64,000 nt of DNA, taken from positions 4,530,514-4,594,513 of the forward strand of contig NZ_CP098502.1 of assembly GCF_024220175.1 (NCBI RefSeq). Reading direction: 5' to 3'. This DNA comes from Paraconexibacter antarcticus (GTDB taxonomy: Bacteria > Actinomycetota > Thermoleophilia > Solirubrobacterales > Solirubrobacteraceae). The notes beneath the pieces were generated by a model. That model was not told the DNA's origin, did no database searches, and saw only the letters and a program-made list of their open reading frames with translations. Shown here one piece after another: positions 30,005 to 38,029 of the stretch; positions within the stretch are counted from its first letter, which is position 1, and every line of letters begins with the position of its first letter. The position numbers and the translations under genes were made by a program.

Positions 30005-32881
30005 TCAGGCCAGCGCCTTCCACGGTCCGAAGGCGTTCTCGACGCCCTCGAGCGCCGGGGCGAGCTCCGGGTGGTGGCGCAGCAGCACCGACCCCATCGT
30101 GTTGCGCGCGACCCAGTCGATGCCCTCGTGCGTGTAGACGTCGGGGGTGTAGTCGTTCGTGAAGAAGCGGTCGCTCTTCAGCCGCCGCGACGCCATGAGG
30201 ATGAAGATCCGGAAGGCCGTGTCGCTGAAGCCGAAGCCCTTCGGCGGCGTCTCGGCCATGAGCCCGACCTGCAGGTCGATCGCGTCGAGGTCGCCGTCGT
30301 AGATGTCCCGGATCTCGTTCGCCCAGGTCTGGTTCTCGGTGATGTCCTCGAACCGCTTCAGCGGGCCCTTGCCGATCTTCTTCCGGAAGGCGTTGTAGCG
30401 CAGGACGCCGCGCTCGCGGTCGCGGAGGATGTCGATCGTCCCGATGTCGACGCGGTCGCCGTTGACGCGCGTGAGGTTCATGAGCGCCCGCGGGTGGTTG
30501 TGGAGCGTGATCGCGCCCGGGTTCGAGACGCCGAACGTGTAGAGCACGTCCGACCAGCCGAACTCGTCGACGACGCTGCGGGTCGCCCTGCCCTGGAGGT
30601 TCGTGAACTCCTCCTCGCGGATGAGGGCGCCGGTCCGGTGGGAGCGGAAGGCCCAGTCGTCGGCGATCAGCGGGTGCAAGCGGTAGACGGAGGCGAACTC
30701 CTCGGTGATCGCGTACGGCGCGGCGTGGTGCTCCTGCTCGCCGCCGACGATCCCGAAGACGCCCTCGAGCGGGTCGATGCGCGGCAGCCGCGTCTTCGCC
30801 CACTCCGGCAGCGCGCCGAACCAGTTCGCGTTCATGCCGCGCTTCAGGACCGGCGTCGCGAGGATGCCCGGCGTCCATTCGACGGTGTGGATCTTCGCCA
30901 TCAGCGCGCTGTTGACGAGCCGCGCGATGAGGAACAGGCGCTCGTCGTCCCACGTCGGGTAGTACGACGCGAGGTGGTCGCAGATCGCGTTGTGCTCCTT
31001 GGCGAAGAGCGTGTGCAGCAGCGAGAGCCCGACCCAGTAGTTGTCGCTGAAGCCGGTGAGGTCGATGCCGTCGAGCCCGTCCTTCGTCTCGTTCGGCAGG
31101 CGGCCGTCCTCGATCGCGAGCTTCCCGCCCTCCCCGGTGCGCAGCTCGCGGCAGCGCTCCTCCGAGGAGCCGTAGATCTGCGAGCCGTCCCACCAGTGCG
31201 TGACGGTGTTGACGTACTGCGTCGCGTCGGCCGTCGTGCGGACGGACATCCTCCCGCTCCTGTCCCACGTGTCCCCCTCGGGGAGCGTGACCTCCATCCT
31301 GCCCGTCGGCGAGTTGTCGCCGTGGCTGAACCAGTCGTGGTTCTGGAACTGGATCCATGCGGCGGCGAGCGCGTTGAGCGTCGTCGCGGGCTTGAACTCG
31401 TCGCGCTCGAGCAGCGAGGTGGCGACGAGGCGCGGGTTCGGCGTCATGAGCCGCGGCGGCGTCTCGGGGACGGACACGCCGACCGGGTTGTTGCGGCCGA
31501 AGAGCACGCCCGCCTTGCCCATGTCCGGGTGGGCCGGGTCGTTCATCGCGCCGTCGTAGGTGCGGAACTTCGGGATCTCGCGGACGCCGTTCTTCCCCGC
31601 GGCGCCGTTCTCGGGCGGCGGGTCTGAGAAGGCGGGGTCGTAGAGGTTCGCCTCGCGCATCTCGTCGCGGAAGGCGCGGAGGTTCAGCAGCGCGAGCGGC
31701 AGCGGCAGCCTGTGCCACTCGACGACCTTGTTCACCTGGGTGAAGAACGTCGCGTTCGCCTTGCGCAGCGGGCGCCGGATCGGGTTCTCGTGCGGGTCGC
31801 GCGCCGGCGCCGGCGCCTCGCTGCCGTCCCCGTCGATGTACTGCTCCCAGTACCTCCACAGCGTCGGCGCGTAGGACTCGAGCGGCGGGACCGAGATGCC
31901 CGAGCCCGCGAGCGCCGCCTCCGTGCGGGTGGTGTCGAAGCGGGCGGTGAAGTCGACGTACTCGAGCGCCGCGTCGGGGATCCCGAGCTGCTGGAGCAGG
32001 ACGCCCTTCACCCCGGGGACCCGCAGCGCGAGCGGGACGGAGACCTTCGGCAGGACGCTCGTGATCGTCGGTGCCCCCGCCGCGCGGGCGAAGATGTTCA
32101 GCACCTCGATCGAGCCCTGCGGCTCGGGGCTGACGAGGTGGAAGGCCTGCCCGTCGAGGCCCGGCTCGTGGGCGATGTGGTCCATCGCGGCGGCGACGAA
32201 GTCGACGGGGACGACGTTCGTCTCCCCCAGCCGCGGCCCGATCGCGGGCATGACGCCGGGGAGGCGGGCCGCGAGCGCCAGCGCCTTGAAGAAGTAGTAG
32301 GGGCCGTCGAGCTTGTCCATCTCGCCGGTCTGCGAGTGCCCGAGGACGATCGCCGGCCGGTAGACCCGCCACGGGACGGTCGTCTCCTCGCGGGCGATCC
32401 GCTCGGACTCGAACTTCGTCGCGTGGTACGGGTGGTCGAGGTCCTGGCCCTCGTCGAACATGTCCTCGGTGAACTCGCCGCGGTACAGGCCGGCGGCGGC
32501 GACGGAGGACGTGTGGTGGAAGTGGCCGGCCTCGAGCGCGTTCGCGACCTTCACGGCCTCGCGGGTGCCGCCGACGTTCGCGACGCGGTTGGCCTCCTCG
32601 TCGGCCTCCATGTCGTAGACCGCCGCGAGGTGGAAGACATGCTCGATCTTCCCGGTGTGCTCCTCGATCCAGGCGGGATCGATGCCGAGCATCGGCTCCG
32701 AGAGGTCGCCGACGACGGGCTTGATCTTCCCGGCGGGCGCCTTCCACTGGGCGGCGAGGCGGTCGAGCTTGTGGACCGAGGACGCCCGGACGAGGACGTG
32801 GATGTCGCCGTCGCGCTGCGCGAGCCGCTCAACCAGGAAGCGACCGATGAACCCCGTGCCGCCCGTCACCAAGTACGTCAT
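30005..32881 (-). CDS. Fusion of extended SDR reductase and alpha-dioxygenase-like haem peroxidase
   Basis: A 958-residue two-domain enzyme. Residues 1-350 are an extended SDR of the fatty-acyl-reductase/thioester-reductase kind: TGGTGFIG (6-13), VRAS, FHLAAVYD, and catalytic Tyr152-x3-Lys156 (PYHATK). Residues about 375-955 are an animal-haem-peroxidase domain closest to plant alpha-dioxygenases: distal Q511/H515 (WIQFQNHDW), KEHNAICDHL, the catalytic Tyr733 three residues before proximal His736 (VYRLHPLI), and FILMASRRLKSDRFFT near the C terminus. Alpha-dioxygenases convert fatty acids with O2 to 2-hydroperoxides that lose CO2 to give aldehydes one carbon shorter; the SDR half could then act on the aldehyde (inference). 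ATG at 32881 is chosen because the Rossmann strand starts at once. Followed 3 bp later by a P450. Confidence 0.9.
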   Translation of the reverse strand: MTYLVTGGTGFIGRFLVERLAQRDGDIHVLVRASSVHKLDRLAAQWKAPAGKIKPVVGDLSEPMLGIDPAWIEEHTGKIEHVFHLAAVYDMEADEEANRVANVGGTREAVKVANALEAGHFHHTSSVAAAGLYRGEFTEDMFDEGQDLDHPYHATKFESERIAREETTVPWRVYRPAIVLGHSQTGEMDKLDGPYYFFKALALAARLPGVMPAIGPRLGETNVVPVDFVAAAMDHIAHEPGLDGQAFHLVSPEPQGSIEVLNIFARAAGAPTITSVLPKVSVPLALRVPGVKGVLLQQLGIPDAALEYVDFTARFDTTRTEAALAGSGISVPPLESYAPTLWRYWEQYIDGDGSEAPAPARDPHENPIRRPLRKANATFFTQVNKVVEWHRLPLPLALLNLRAFRDEMREANLYDPAFSDPPPENGAAGKNGVREIPKFRTYDGAMNDPAHPDMGKAGVLFGRNNPVGVSVPETPPRLMTPNPRLVATSLLERDEFKPATTLNALAAAWIQFQNHDWFSHGDNSPTGRMEVTLPEGDTWDRSGRMSVRTTADATQYVNTVTHWWDGSQIYGSSEERCRELRTGEGGKLAIEDGRLPNETKDGLDGIDLTGFSDNYWVGLSLLHTLFAKEHNAICDHLASYYPTWDDERLFLIARLVNSALMAKIHTVEWTPGILATPVLKRGMNANWFGALPEWAKTRLPRIDPLEGVFGIVGGEQEHHAAPYAITEEFASVYRLHPLIADDWAFRSHRTGALIREEEFTNLQGRATRSVVDEFGWSDVLYTFGVSNPGAITLHNHPRALMNLTRVNGDRVDIGTIDILRDRERGVLRYNAFRKKIGKGPLKRFEDITENQTWANEIRDIYDGDLDAIDLQVGLMAETPPKGFGFSDTAFRIFILMASRRLKSDRFFTNDYTPDVYTHEGIDWVARNTMGSVLLRHHPELAPALEGVENAFGPWKALA

Positions 32882-32980
32882 GCCTGCTCGTCTCCCTCGC
32901 CCCGGGCGCGGACCATCCACGCTCCGGCGCGAGTCTCGCCGCGCGGGAGCGCGGACGCAAGCCCGGCGGCCGGGCGGGCG

Positions 32981-33000
32981 CGCTCACACGGTCGTGAGCG
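32981..33000. terminator. Short hairpin between cytochrome c and dioxygenase-fusion genes
   Basis: CGCTCAC (32981-32987) and GTGAGCG (32994-33000) pair perfectly around ACGGTC. It lies 16 bases beyond the cytochrome c stop in the direction of transcription and 100 bases before the fusion gene's start, so it may separate the two transcripts. An operator role is the alternative. Confidence 0.45.
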
Positions 33001-33015
33001 GCGCCGGCGGGGTGC

Positions 33016-33447
33016 CTAGGAGCTCGGCGTGGCCGGGCAGATGATGCGCTTGGCCCCGGGCGGGAACTTCTTCTGCAGGCCCGAGTACTGCTGCAGGAAG
33101 GCCGCGATGTCCTCCGCCTGCTTCCCGACGACGAGGTTCTCGGGCATGATCGCGCCGGAGTAGCCGCCGTTGCGGATCGCGTAGAGCACGTTGTCCGCGC
33201 ACTCCTTGCGGACGTTGAAGTTCGGGCCGTCGACGCGCTCCTTGTCACGCACCTTGAAGGTCGAGCCCTCGGCGCCCACCTTGTCGAGCGTGTGGCAGCC
33301 GGAGCACTTGTCGACGAACAGCTGGGAGCCGTTCTTGACCTGCGGCGACGCGTTGGAGGACAGCACGGAGTTGTCCTGGGAGCCGCAGGCCCCGAGCCCG
33401 AGGGCGAGGCTGGTGACGGCGAGGGCGGCGGTGACGGGACGGCGCAT
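33016..33447 (-). CDS. Monohaem cytochrome c lipoprotein
   Basis: A 143-residue exported protein. The lipobox LGLGAC places a lipid-modified Cys at about 21. The haem site is CSGCH (48-52) and the likely distal ligand is Met in GAIMPENLV. The segment GPNFNVRKECADNVLYAIRNGGYSG is typical of small actinobacterial c-type cytochromes that pass electrons to terminal oxidases. It would be tethered to the outer face of the membrane. It is divergent, by about 40 bp, from a cupredoxin-like lipoprotein, and upstream of the dioxygenase fusion on the same strand. Confidence 0.9.
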   Translation of the reverse strand: MRRPVTAALAVTSLALGLGACGSQDNSVLSSNASPQVKNGSQLFVDKCSGCHTLDKVGAEGSTFKVRDKERVDGPNFNVRKECADNVLYAIRNGGYSGAIMPENLVVGKQAEDIAAFLQQYSGLQKKFPPGAKRIICPATPSS

Positions 33448-33489
33448 GACCGCGGGGATAATACGGAACAGGCATCATCGTGCGACGTG

Positions 33490-33942
33490 ATGACCCCCGA
33501 CAGACGTGTCACGCTCGTCCTGCTGGGCACCGCCGCAGTGTTCGGCGGGTGCGGCGGGGAGCCGGCGGCGGTGCTCGACCGGGACGCCGTGCTGCGCCTC
33601 GACGTCTCCGAATACCGCATCTCGCCGCAGAACGTGCGGGTCGCCGCGACGTCGAACCCGACCCGGCTGCGGATCGTCGTCCGCAACGTCGGCCGCCTCA
33701 CCCACACCGTCAAGGTCGAACGGATGCAGCCGGACCCCCAGCCCGAGGACGACGCCGTCACGACCGAGCCGTCCCTCGTCGTGAAGGGCGCCGGCGTCGG
33801 CAACGTCCCGCCCGGTGGGCGGATGATCGGCGACCCGTTCTACCTGCCGCCCGGCAAGTACCTCCTCTCCGACACGATCGGCAGCCACGAGAACCTCGGC
33901 GGCTTCGGCACGCTGACGATCGACCCGCCGCCCGGCGGCTGA
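33490..33942 (+). CDS. Cupredoxin-like lipoprotein without an obvious copper Cys
   Basis: A 150-residue exported protein with lipobox FGGCGG. The mature domain has a plastocyanin-like strand order: EYRISPQNVRVAATSNPTRL, RIVVRNVGRLTHTVKVE, PPGGRMIGDPFYLPPGKYLL, and a final strand GFGTLTID. The His in LTHTVKV matches the first ligand of cupredoxins, and a His occurs in GSHENLGG, but no Cys follows in the ligand loop, so type-1 copper is unlikely. GTG 33487 is an alternative start. Divergent from cytochrome c; a joint role in electron transfer is only suggested by position. Confidence 0.7.
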   Translation: MTPDRRVTLVLLGTAAVFGGCGGEPAAVLDRDAVLRLDVSEYRISPQNVRVAATSNPTRLRIVVRNVGRLTHTVKVERMQPDPQPEDDAVTTEPSLVVKGAGVGNVPPGGRMIGDPFYLPPGKYLLSDTIGSHENLGGFGTLTIDPPPGG

Positions 33943-34102
33943 CGCGAGCGGGGCACCCCGCGGGAAGGAACCGCTGCACCCGCGGCGAATCCTGCACCCG
34001 AGCCCGGCGCCGGCCCTTGACCGGTCGCAGCATCAGTTTCCGCGCGACCTCTCTCGACACGGCGGCAACCAGGTCGGCGCCGGGCATCCCCTTCCCCCCG
34101 GT

Positions 34103-34117
34103 CCCCGCGACGCGGGG
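34103..34117. terminator. GC-rich hairpin in convergent gap
   Basis: CCCCGCG (34103-34109) and CGCGGGG (34111-34117) form a tight hairpin in the 187-bp gap 33943-34129 between the cupredoxin-like gene and the end of the ABC operon. It is placed to stop the minus-strand ABC transcript. The rest of the gap shows nothing I can name. Confidence 0.4.
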
Positions 34118-34129
34118 GCGGGGCGCGCG

Positions 34130-34576
34130 TCAGACCGTCGAGGCGGCGCGCAGCAGGAGGAAGACGGACACGGCGCAGCCGAGGACGAGGACGCCGAGCT
34201 CGCGGCGGAGGATCGCGACGACGATCGAGCGCTGGGCCGCCGGGTCGAGCTTCCCCACCGCGCCGGCGTCCTCCAGGCCGCGGGCGTCGAGGATCGTCTG
34301 GGCCGCGAGGGCGCGGAACTGCTCGGCGACGAACGACACGGCGATCGGCAGCCCGACGTAGAGGGCGTACAGGCCCGAGGCGGGGCGCAGGCCGCCGAGG
34401 TACAGGCCGCCGACGATGAGGGCGTGCAGGGCGAGCGACGCCTGCGCGACGCGGATGAAGCGCCACACCGCCGGGGGCGCGTCGTCGACCCGGTACCAGA
34501 GGAGCCCGCCCCAGGCGGCGGCCACGACGTTGATCGCGGCCGCCACGTAGGCGACCGTCTGCGCCGCCCCGGTCAT
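34130..34576 (-). CDS. Four-helix membrane protein of unknown function, coupled to ABC exporter
   Basis: A 148-residue protein with hydrophobic segments at about 8-25, 42-62, 68-88 and 125-145 and a charged cytoplasmic loop (about 92-122). Its ATG overlaps the stop of the ABC permease gene (ATGA), so it is made with the exporter. It may be an accessory subunit or immunity-type protein; no family is recognised. The longer open frame upstream has no support and would run into the permease gene. Confidence 0.7.
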   Translation of the reverse strand: MTGAAQTVAYVAAAINVVAAAWGGLLWYRVDDAPPAVWRFIRVAQASLALHALIVGGLYLGGLRPASGLYALYVGLPIAVSFVAEQFRALAAQTILDARGLEDAGAVGKLDPAAQRSIVVAILRRELGVLVLGCAVSVFLLLRAASTV

Positions 34577-35436
34577 GCGATGAGCCTCCGGCGCGTGCGG
34601 TCGACCGCGCCCCACCACATGAGCGCGGCGAAGAGCACGAGCGCGCCGACCCGCGCGAGGTCAGTCGGGTCGACGTCCCCGAAGGTGCAGTCGCGGACGA
34701 GCTCGACGCAGTGGTGCAGCGGGTTGAGCTCGGCGAGGATCCGGAACGCGAGCGGCAGCCCGGTGAGCGGGAAGAACGTCCCCGCGACGAGGAACAGCGG
34801 GGTGAAGAGCGCGCTCGTCACGTAGGAGAAGTCGTCGATCGAGCCGACGACGGCGCTGATGAGCGTGCCGGAGGCGGCGAACCCGAAGCCGGTGAGCATC
34901 GCGACGAGCGGGACGAAGATCGTCGTCCACGCCGGGTCCAGGCCGAAGGCGATGCCGACGAGGATCGGGACCGAGCCGAAGAGGCCCCCGCGGACGGCGA
35001 GCCACAGGACCTCGGCGGTCACGAGCTCCTCGACGTCGACCGGCGTGGAGAGGATCGCGTCGTACGTGCGCTGGAACTCCCGCTTGACGAACGAGCCGAA
35101 CATCGCGTTGAACGCCGTCGAGAAGAGGACGGCGGTCGCGACCGTGCCGGTCGAGACGTAGTCGATGTAGTCGTGGCCGTCGACGCGGTGCACGAGCTGC
35201 CCGAAGCCGAGGCCGAAGGCGAGCAGGTAGACGACGGGCTGGACCGTCGAGGCGAAGACGCCCTGCTTCCACGCCGCGCCGAAGTTGATGACCTCGCGCA
35301 TCATCACGCCGGTGATGGCGTCCCACTCGATGCGGCGTAAGCGGCGGGATGCCTCGCCCGGAGGGCTCGGATCCCGTGCGGGGTCTCGCCCGGGGGGCTC
35401 GTCCCCGCGGCGCGCGGGTTCCGACGGCGTCGCCAT
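34573..35436 (-). CDS. ABC-2-type exporter permease (NodJ/DrrB-like)
   Basis: A 287-residue membrane subunit with six hydrophobic segments after a charged Pro-rich N-terminal tail of about 45 residues. The ABC-2 family signature appears in the C-terminal part (LFLVAGTFFPLTGLP, ELNPLHHCVELVRD). The ATG overlaps the stop of the ATPase gene by 1 bp (TGATG). With the ATPase it forms an exporter of the drug/lipo-oligosaccharide class. The substrate is unknown. Confidence 0.9.
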   Translation of the reverse strand: MATPSEPARRGDEPPGRDPARDPSPPGEASRRLRRIEWDAITGVMMREVINFGAAWKQGVFASTVQPVVYLLAFGLGFGQLVHRVDGHDYIDYVSTGTVATAVLFSTAFNAMFGSFVKREFQRTYDAILSTPVDVEELVTAEVLWLAVRGGLFGSVPILVGIAFGLDPAWTTIFVPLVAMLTGFGFAASGTLISAVVGSIDDFSYVTSALFTPLFLVAGTFFPLTGLPLAFRILAELNPLHHCVELVRDCTFGDVDPTDLARVGALVLFAALMWWGAVDRTRRRLIA

Positions 35437-36350
35437 CAGGCCACCTCCTCTCCCGTGAGCTTCACGAACACGTCCTCGAGGCGGGAGGCGCGCGTCTCCC
35501 CCTCGGGCAGCCGGTCGCCGGCGCCCTCCGCGCCGAGGATCGCGACCGAGGTGCCGGTGCGCCGGGTCGAGAAGCCGGCGGCGCGCGCGGCGCCCTCGAC
35601 CTCCTCCAGGCGGGCGGGCGGGCCGTAGACCTCGCGGACCTCGCGGCCGGCGTGGCGCGCGACGAGCTCCGCGGGCGGGCCCTCGTCGACCGCCTCGCCC
35701 GCGGCGACGATCGTCACCGTGTCGGCGAGGCGCTCCGCCTCCTCGATGTAGTGCGTCGTCATGAGGATCGAGGTGCCCTCGGTGCGCAGGCCGTCGATCA
35801 TCGCCCACAGCTCCTGGCGCACCTGGGGGTCCAGGCCGACCGTCGGCTCGTCGAGGAGCAGCAGCCGCGGGCCGTGGAGCAGGGCGCGGGCGATGAGCAG
35901 GCGCCGCCGCATCCCGCCGGAGAGCGCGGTGACGACGGCGTCCGCGCGGGCGGTGAGCCGCGCGATCTCCAGGCCGCGGGCGACCGCCGCGTCCCGCTCG
36001 GCGGCGGGCACGCGGTAGAGCCGGGCGAAGATCCGCAGGTTGTCGCGGGCGCTGAGCGTCGTGTCGAGGTTGTCGAGCTGCGGGACGACGCCCATCTGCG
36101 CCCGCGCCTGCTTGGACTCCCTGGGGAGGCGGAAGCCGAGCACGCTGATCTCGCCGGAGTCCGGGCGCGTCTGGCCGGTGAGCATCCGCATCGTCGTGGA
36201 CTTGCCCGCGCCGTTCGGGCCGAGCAGCCCGACGCACGTTCCCTCGGGCACGTCGAGGTCCAGACCCGCGACGGCGTGGACCGAGCCGAAGGACTTGCGC
36301 AGCGCGGTCACGGAGAGGGCGGAGGCCACGCAGGGCAGGGTACGCGTCAC
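35436..36350 (-). CDS. ABC exporter ATP-binding protein (DrrA/NodI-like)
   Basis: A 304-residue ATPase: Walker A GPNGAGKST (from residue 44), Q loop VPQLDNLD, signature LSGGM (143-147), Walker B LLLLDEP (163-169), H loop THYIEEA, and a C-terminal extension of about 85 residues typical of DrrA. It energises the permease encoded next. It is first in a three-gene minus-strand operon and divergent from nuoA. A GTG nine codons in is an alternative start. Confidence 0.93.
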   Translation of the reverse strand: MTRTLPCVASALSVTALRKSFGSVHAVAGLDLDVPEGTCVGLLGPNGAGKSTTMRMLTGQTRPDSGEISVLGFRLPRESKQARAQMGVVPQLDNLDTTLSARDNLRIFARLYRVPAAERDAAVARGLEIARLTARADAVVTALSGGMRRRLLIARALLHGPRLLLLDEPTVGLDPQVRQELWAMIDGLRTEGTSILMTTHYIEEAERLADTVTIVAAGEAVDEGPPAELVARHAGREVREVYGPPARLEEVEGAARAAGFSTRRTGTSVAILGAEGAGDRLPEGETRASRLEDVFVKLTGEEVA

Positions 36351-36377
36351 CCGGCTGACACCCCGTCACACAAGGTA

Positions 36378-36391
36378 GTGCGGAACCGCAC
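36378..36391. promoter_or_regulatory. 14-bp inverted repeat in the nuo/ABC divergent region
   Basis: GTGCGG and CCGCAC flank AA, 27 bases upstream of the ABC ATPase start and 93 bases upstream of nuoA. A regulator binding here could act on either operon. The rest of 36351-36484 is locally AT-richer and must contain the nuo promoter, but no consensus -35/-10 pair stands out. Confidence 0.4.
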
Positions 36392-36484
36392 AGGAGCAGC
36401 ATTCGTGCGGGTTTCCGGCACGTTTCTCGCGCCGTCTGCCACTTAGTAGCAGCGCGTCACAAAGACCTGATAGAACGGTCGAGC

Positions 36485-36844
36485 ATGCTGCGCGGATATC
36501 TCCCAGCGATCGTCTTCCTGGCCCTCGGCGTCGGGATCGGCAGCATCTTCGCCTCCCTCAACTCGCTGGTCGGCGTCAAGAAGAAGAAGATCCAGTCCAA
36601 GAACGACCCGTACGAGTGCGGGCTTCCCTCGGAGATCCAGCAGCGCTTCCGGTTCGGGATCAGCTTCTACCTGATCGCGATGCTCTTCATCCTGTTCGAC
36701 ATCGAGGTGCTGTTCCTCTACCCGGTGGCGATGAACCTCCGTGCGTTCGGCACCTTCGCCCTGGTCGAGATCATCGTGTTCGTCGTACTGCTGTTCGTGG
36801 CCTTCATCTACGTCTGGAGAAGGGGTGCCCTCGAATGGAGGTAG
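36485..36844 (+). CDS. nuoA: NADH-quinone oxidoreductase subunit A
   Basis: A 119-residue membrane subunit of complex I with three transmembrane helices. The family blocks are [13 protein letters not shown], with the conserved Cys loop that joins the peripheral and membrane arms, and [28 protein letters not shown]. First gene of a 14-gene operon in canonical order A to N. The next gene starts 10 bp before its stop. The open-reading start is directly after an AT-richer stretch with weak ribosome-binding site. Confidence 0.96.
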   Translation: MLRGYLPAIVFLALGVGIGSIFASLNSLVGVKKKKIQSKNDPYECGLPSEIQQRFRFGISFYLIAMLFILFDIEVLFLYPVAMNLRAFGTFALVEIIVFVVLLFVAFIYVWRRGALEWR

Positions 36845-37521
36845 TCCGCTCGCAGCTCTCGCCGGCCTCCAAGGAGGACTTCCGGATCCAGCAGCGCCGG
36901 TCGCAGGACCTCCTGCGCGGTGACCTCGACGGCGAGGAGCTGGAGGCGTACGTCCAGTCGCGCATCATCACGACGACGCTCGACAAGGCCGTCGCCTGGG
37001 CCCGCGGCAACGCGATGTTCCCCGCGACCTTCGGCCTCGCCTGCTGCGCGATCGAGATGATGTCGATCGTCGCCGCGCGCGTCGACGTCGCCCGCTTCGG
37101 GTTCGAGGCATTCCGCGCCTCCCCGCGCCAGGCGGACCTCCTCATCCTCTCCGGCCGCGTCTCGATCAAGATGGCGCCGGTCGTCCGCCGCGTGTACGAC
37201 CAGATGCTCGAGCCCAAGTGGGCGATCGCGATGGGCGCGTGCTCCTCGTCGATGGGCGTCTTCAACAACTACGCCATCGTGCCGGCCGACAAGTTCATGC
37301 CGGTCGACATCCACGTGCCCGGCTGCCCGCCCCGTCCCGAGGCGCTCATGCACGGGATCCTCAAGCTCCGCCAGCAGATCCAGCTCGACCCGGCCCTCGG
37401 CTGGCGCTCGCGCTACGGCGCCGAGAACACGATCGAGGTCCTGCCCGACGAGGGCGACGAGCTGCTGAAGGCGGCCGCCCAGGAGGACCCGGGCACGGCG
37501 ATGGAGGTCCCGGGTGCCTGA
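36835..37521 (+). CDS. nuoB: NADH-quinone oxidoreductase subunit B (cluster N2)
   Basis: A 228-residue peripheral subunit at the quinone site. The N2 [4Fe-4S] ligands are the tandem Cys in LACCAIEMM, the Cys in MGACSSS, and the Cys in [10 protein letters not shown]. An N-terminal extension of about 50 residues is amphipathic and charged. The ATG lies inside the nuoA 3' end (10-bp overlap); the gene also overlaps nuoC by 8 bp. Confidence 0.97.
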   Translation: MEVVRSQLSPASKEDFRIQQRRSQDLLRGDLDGEELEAYVQSRIITTTLDKAVAWARGNAMFPATFGLACCAIEMMSIVAARVDVARFGFEAFRASPRQADLLILSGRVSIKMAPVVRRVYDQMLEPKWAIAMGACSSSMGVFNNYAIVPADKFMPVDIHVPGCPPRPEALMHGILKLRQQIQLDPALGWRSRYGAENTIEVLPDEGDELLKAAAQEDPGTAMEVPGA

Positions 37522-38029
37522 CCAGACCGGCCTCGAGCTGCTCGCGCAGACCGTGGGCGACGCCGTCCCGGACAGCGTCCTGCGCACCGTCCACTTCCGC
37601 GGGCAGGGCACGATCGAGGTCGCCCCGGGGGCGATCAACGACGTGCTGCAGGCGCTCAAGGGCGCCGGCTTCCGTGCGCTCTCCAGCGTCCACGGGGTCG
37701 ACTACTACCCCGAGGAGCCGCGGCTCGGCGTCATCTACGAGCTGCTCGACATGACCGCGCTCGACCGCGTGCGCGTGAAGGTCCGCGTCACGGCCGACGA
37801 GCCGACCGTCCCGTCCGTCACCCCGCTGTGGCCGACCGCGAACCACCAGGAGCGCGAGGTCTTCGACATGTTCGGCGTCGTCTTCGACGGGCACCCGGAC
37901 CCCCGCCGCATCCTCATGCCCGAGGACTACCAGGGCCACCCGCAGCGCCGCGACTTCCCCATCGGCGGCGAGCCGGTCCTCTTCACGAAGGACCAGGACA
38001 CCGACTACACGCCGAAGGTGCGCGCATGA
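37514..38029 (+). CDS. nuoC: NADH-quinone oxidoreductase subunit C
   Basis: A 171-residue 30-kDa-type subunit of the connecting module, separate from NuoD (not fused as in E. coli). The signature ERE-x-x-DMFGV-x-F-x-GHPD appears as [23 protein letters not shown] start. Its TGA overlaps the nuoD ATG. Confidence 0.96.
   Translation: MPDQTGLELLAQTVGDAVPDSVLRTVHFRGQGTIEVAPGAINDVLQALKGAGFRALSSVHGVDYYPEEPRLGVIYELLDMTALDRVRVKVRVTADEPTVPSVTPLWPTANHQEREVFDMFGVVFDGHPDPRRILMPEDYQGHPQRRDFPIGGEPVLFTKDQDTDYTPKVRA

Noticed and set aside
33943-34129. tRNA or small gene in the 187-bp gap
   Set aside because: No cloverleaf, no T-loop consensus in a proper context and no coding pattern; only a GC hairpin near the end.
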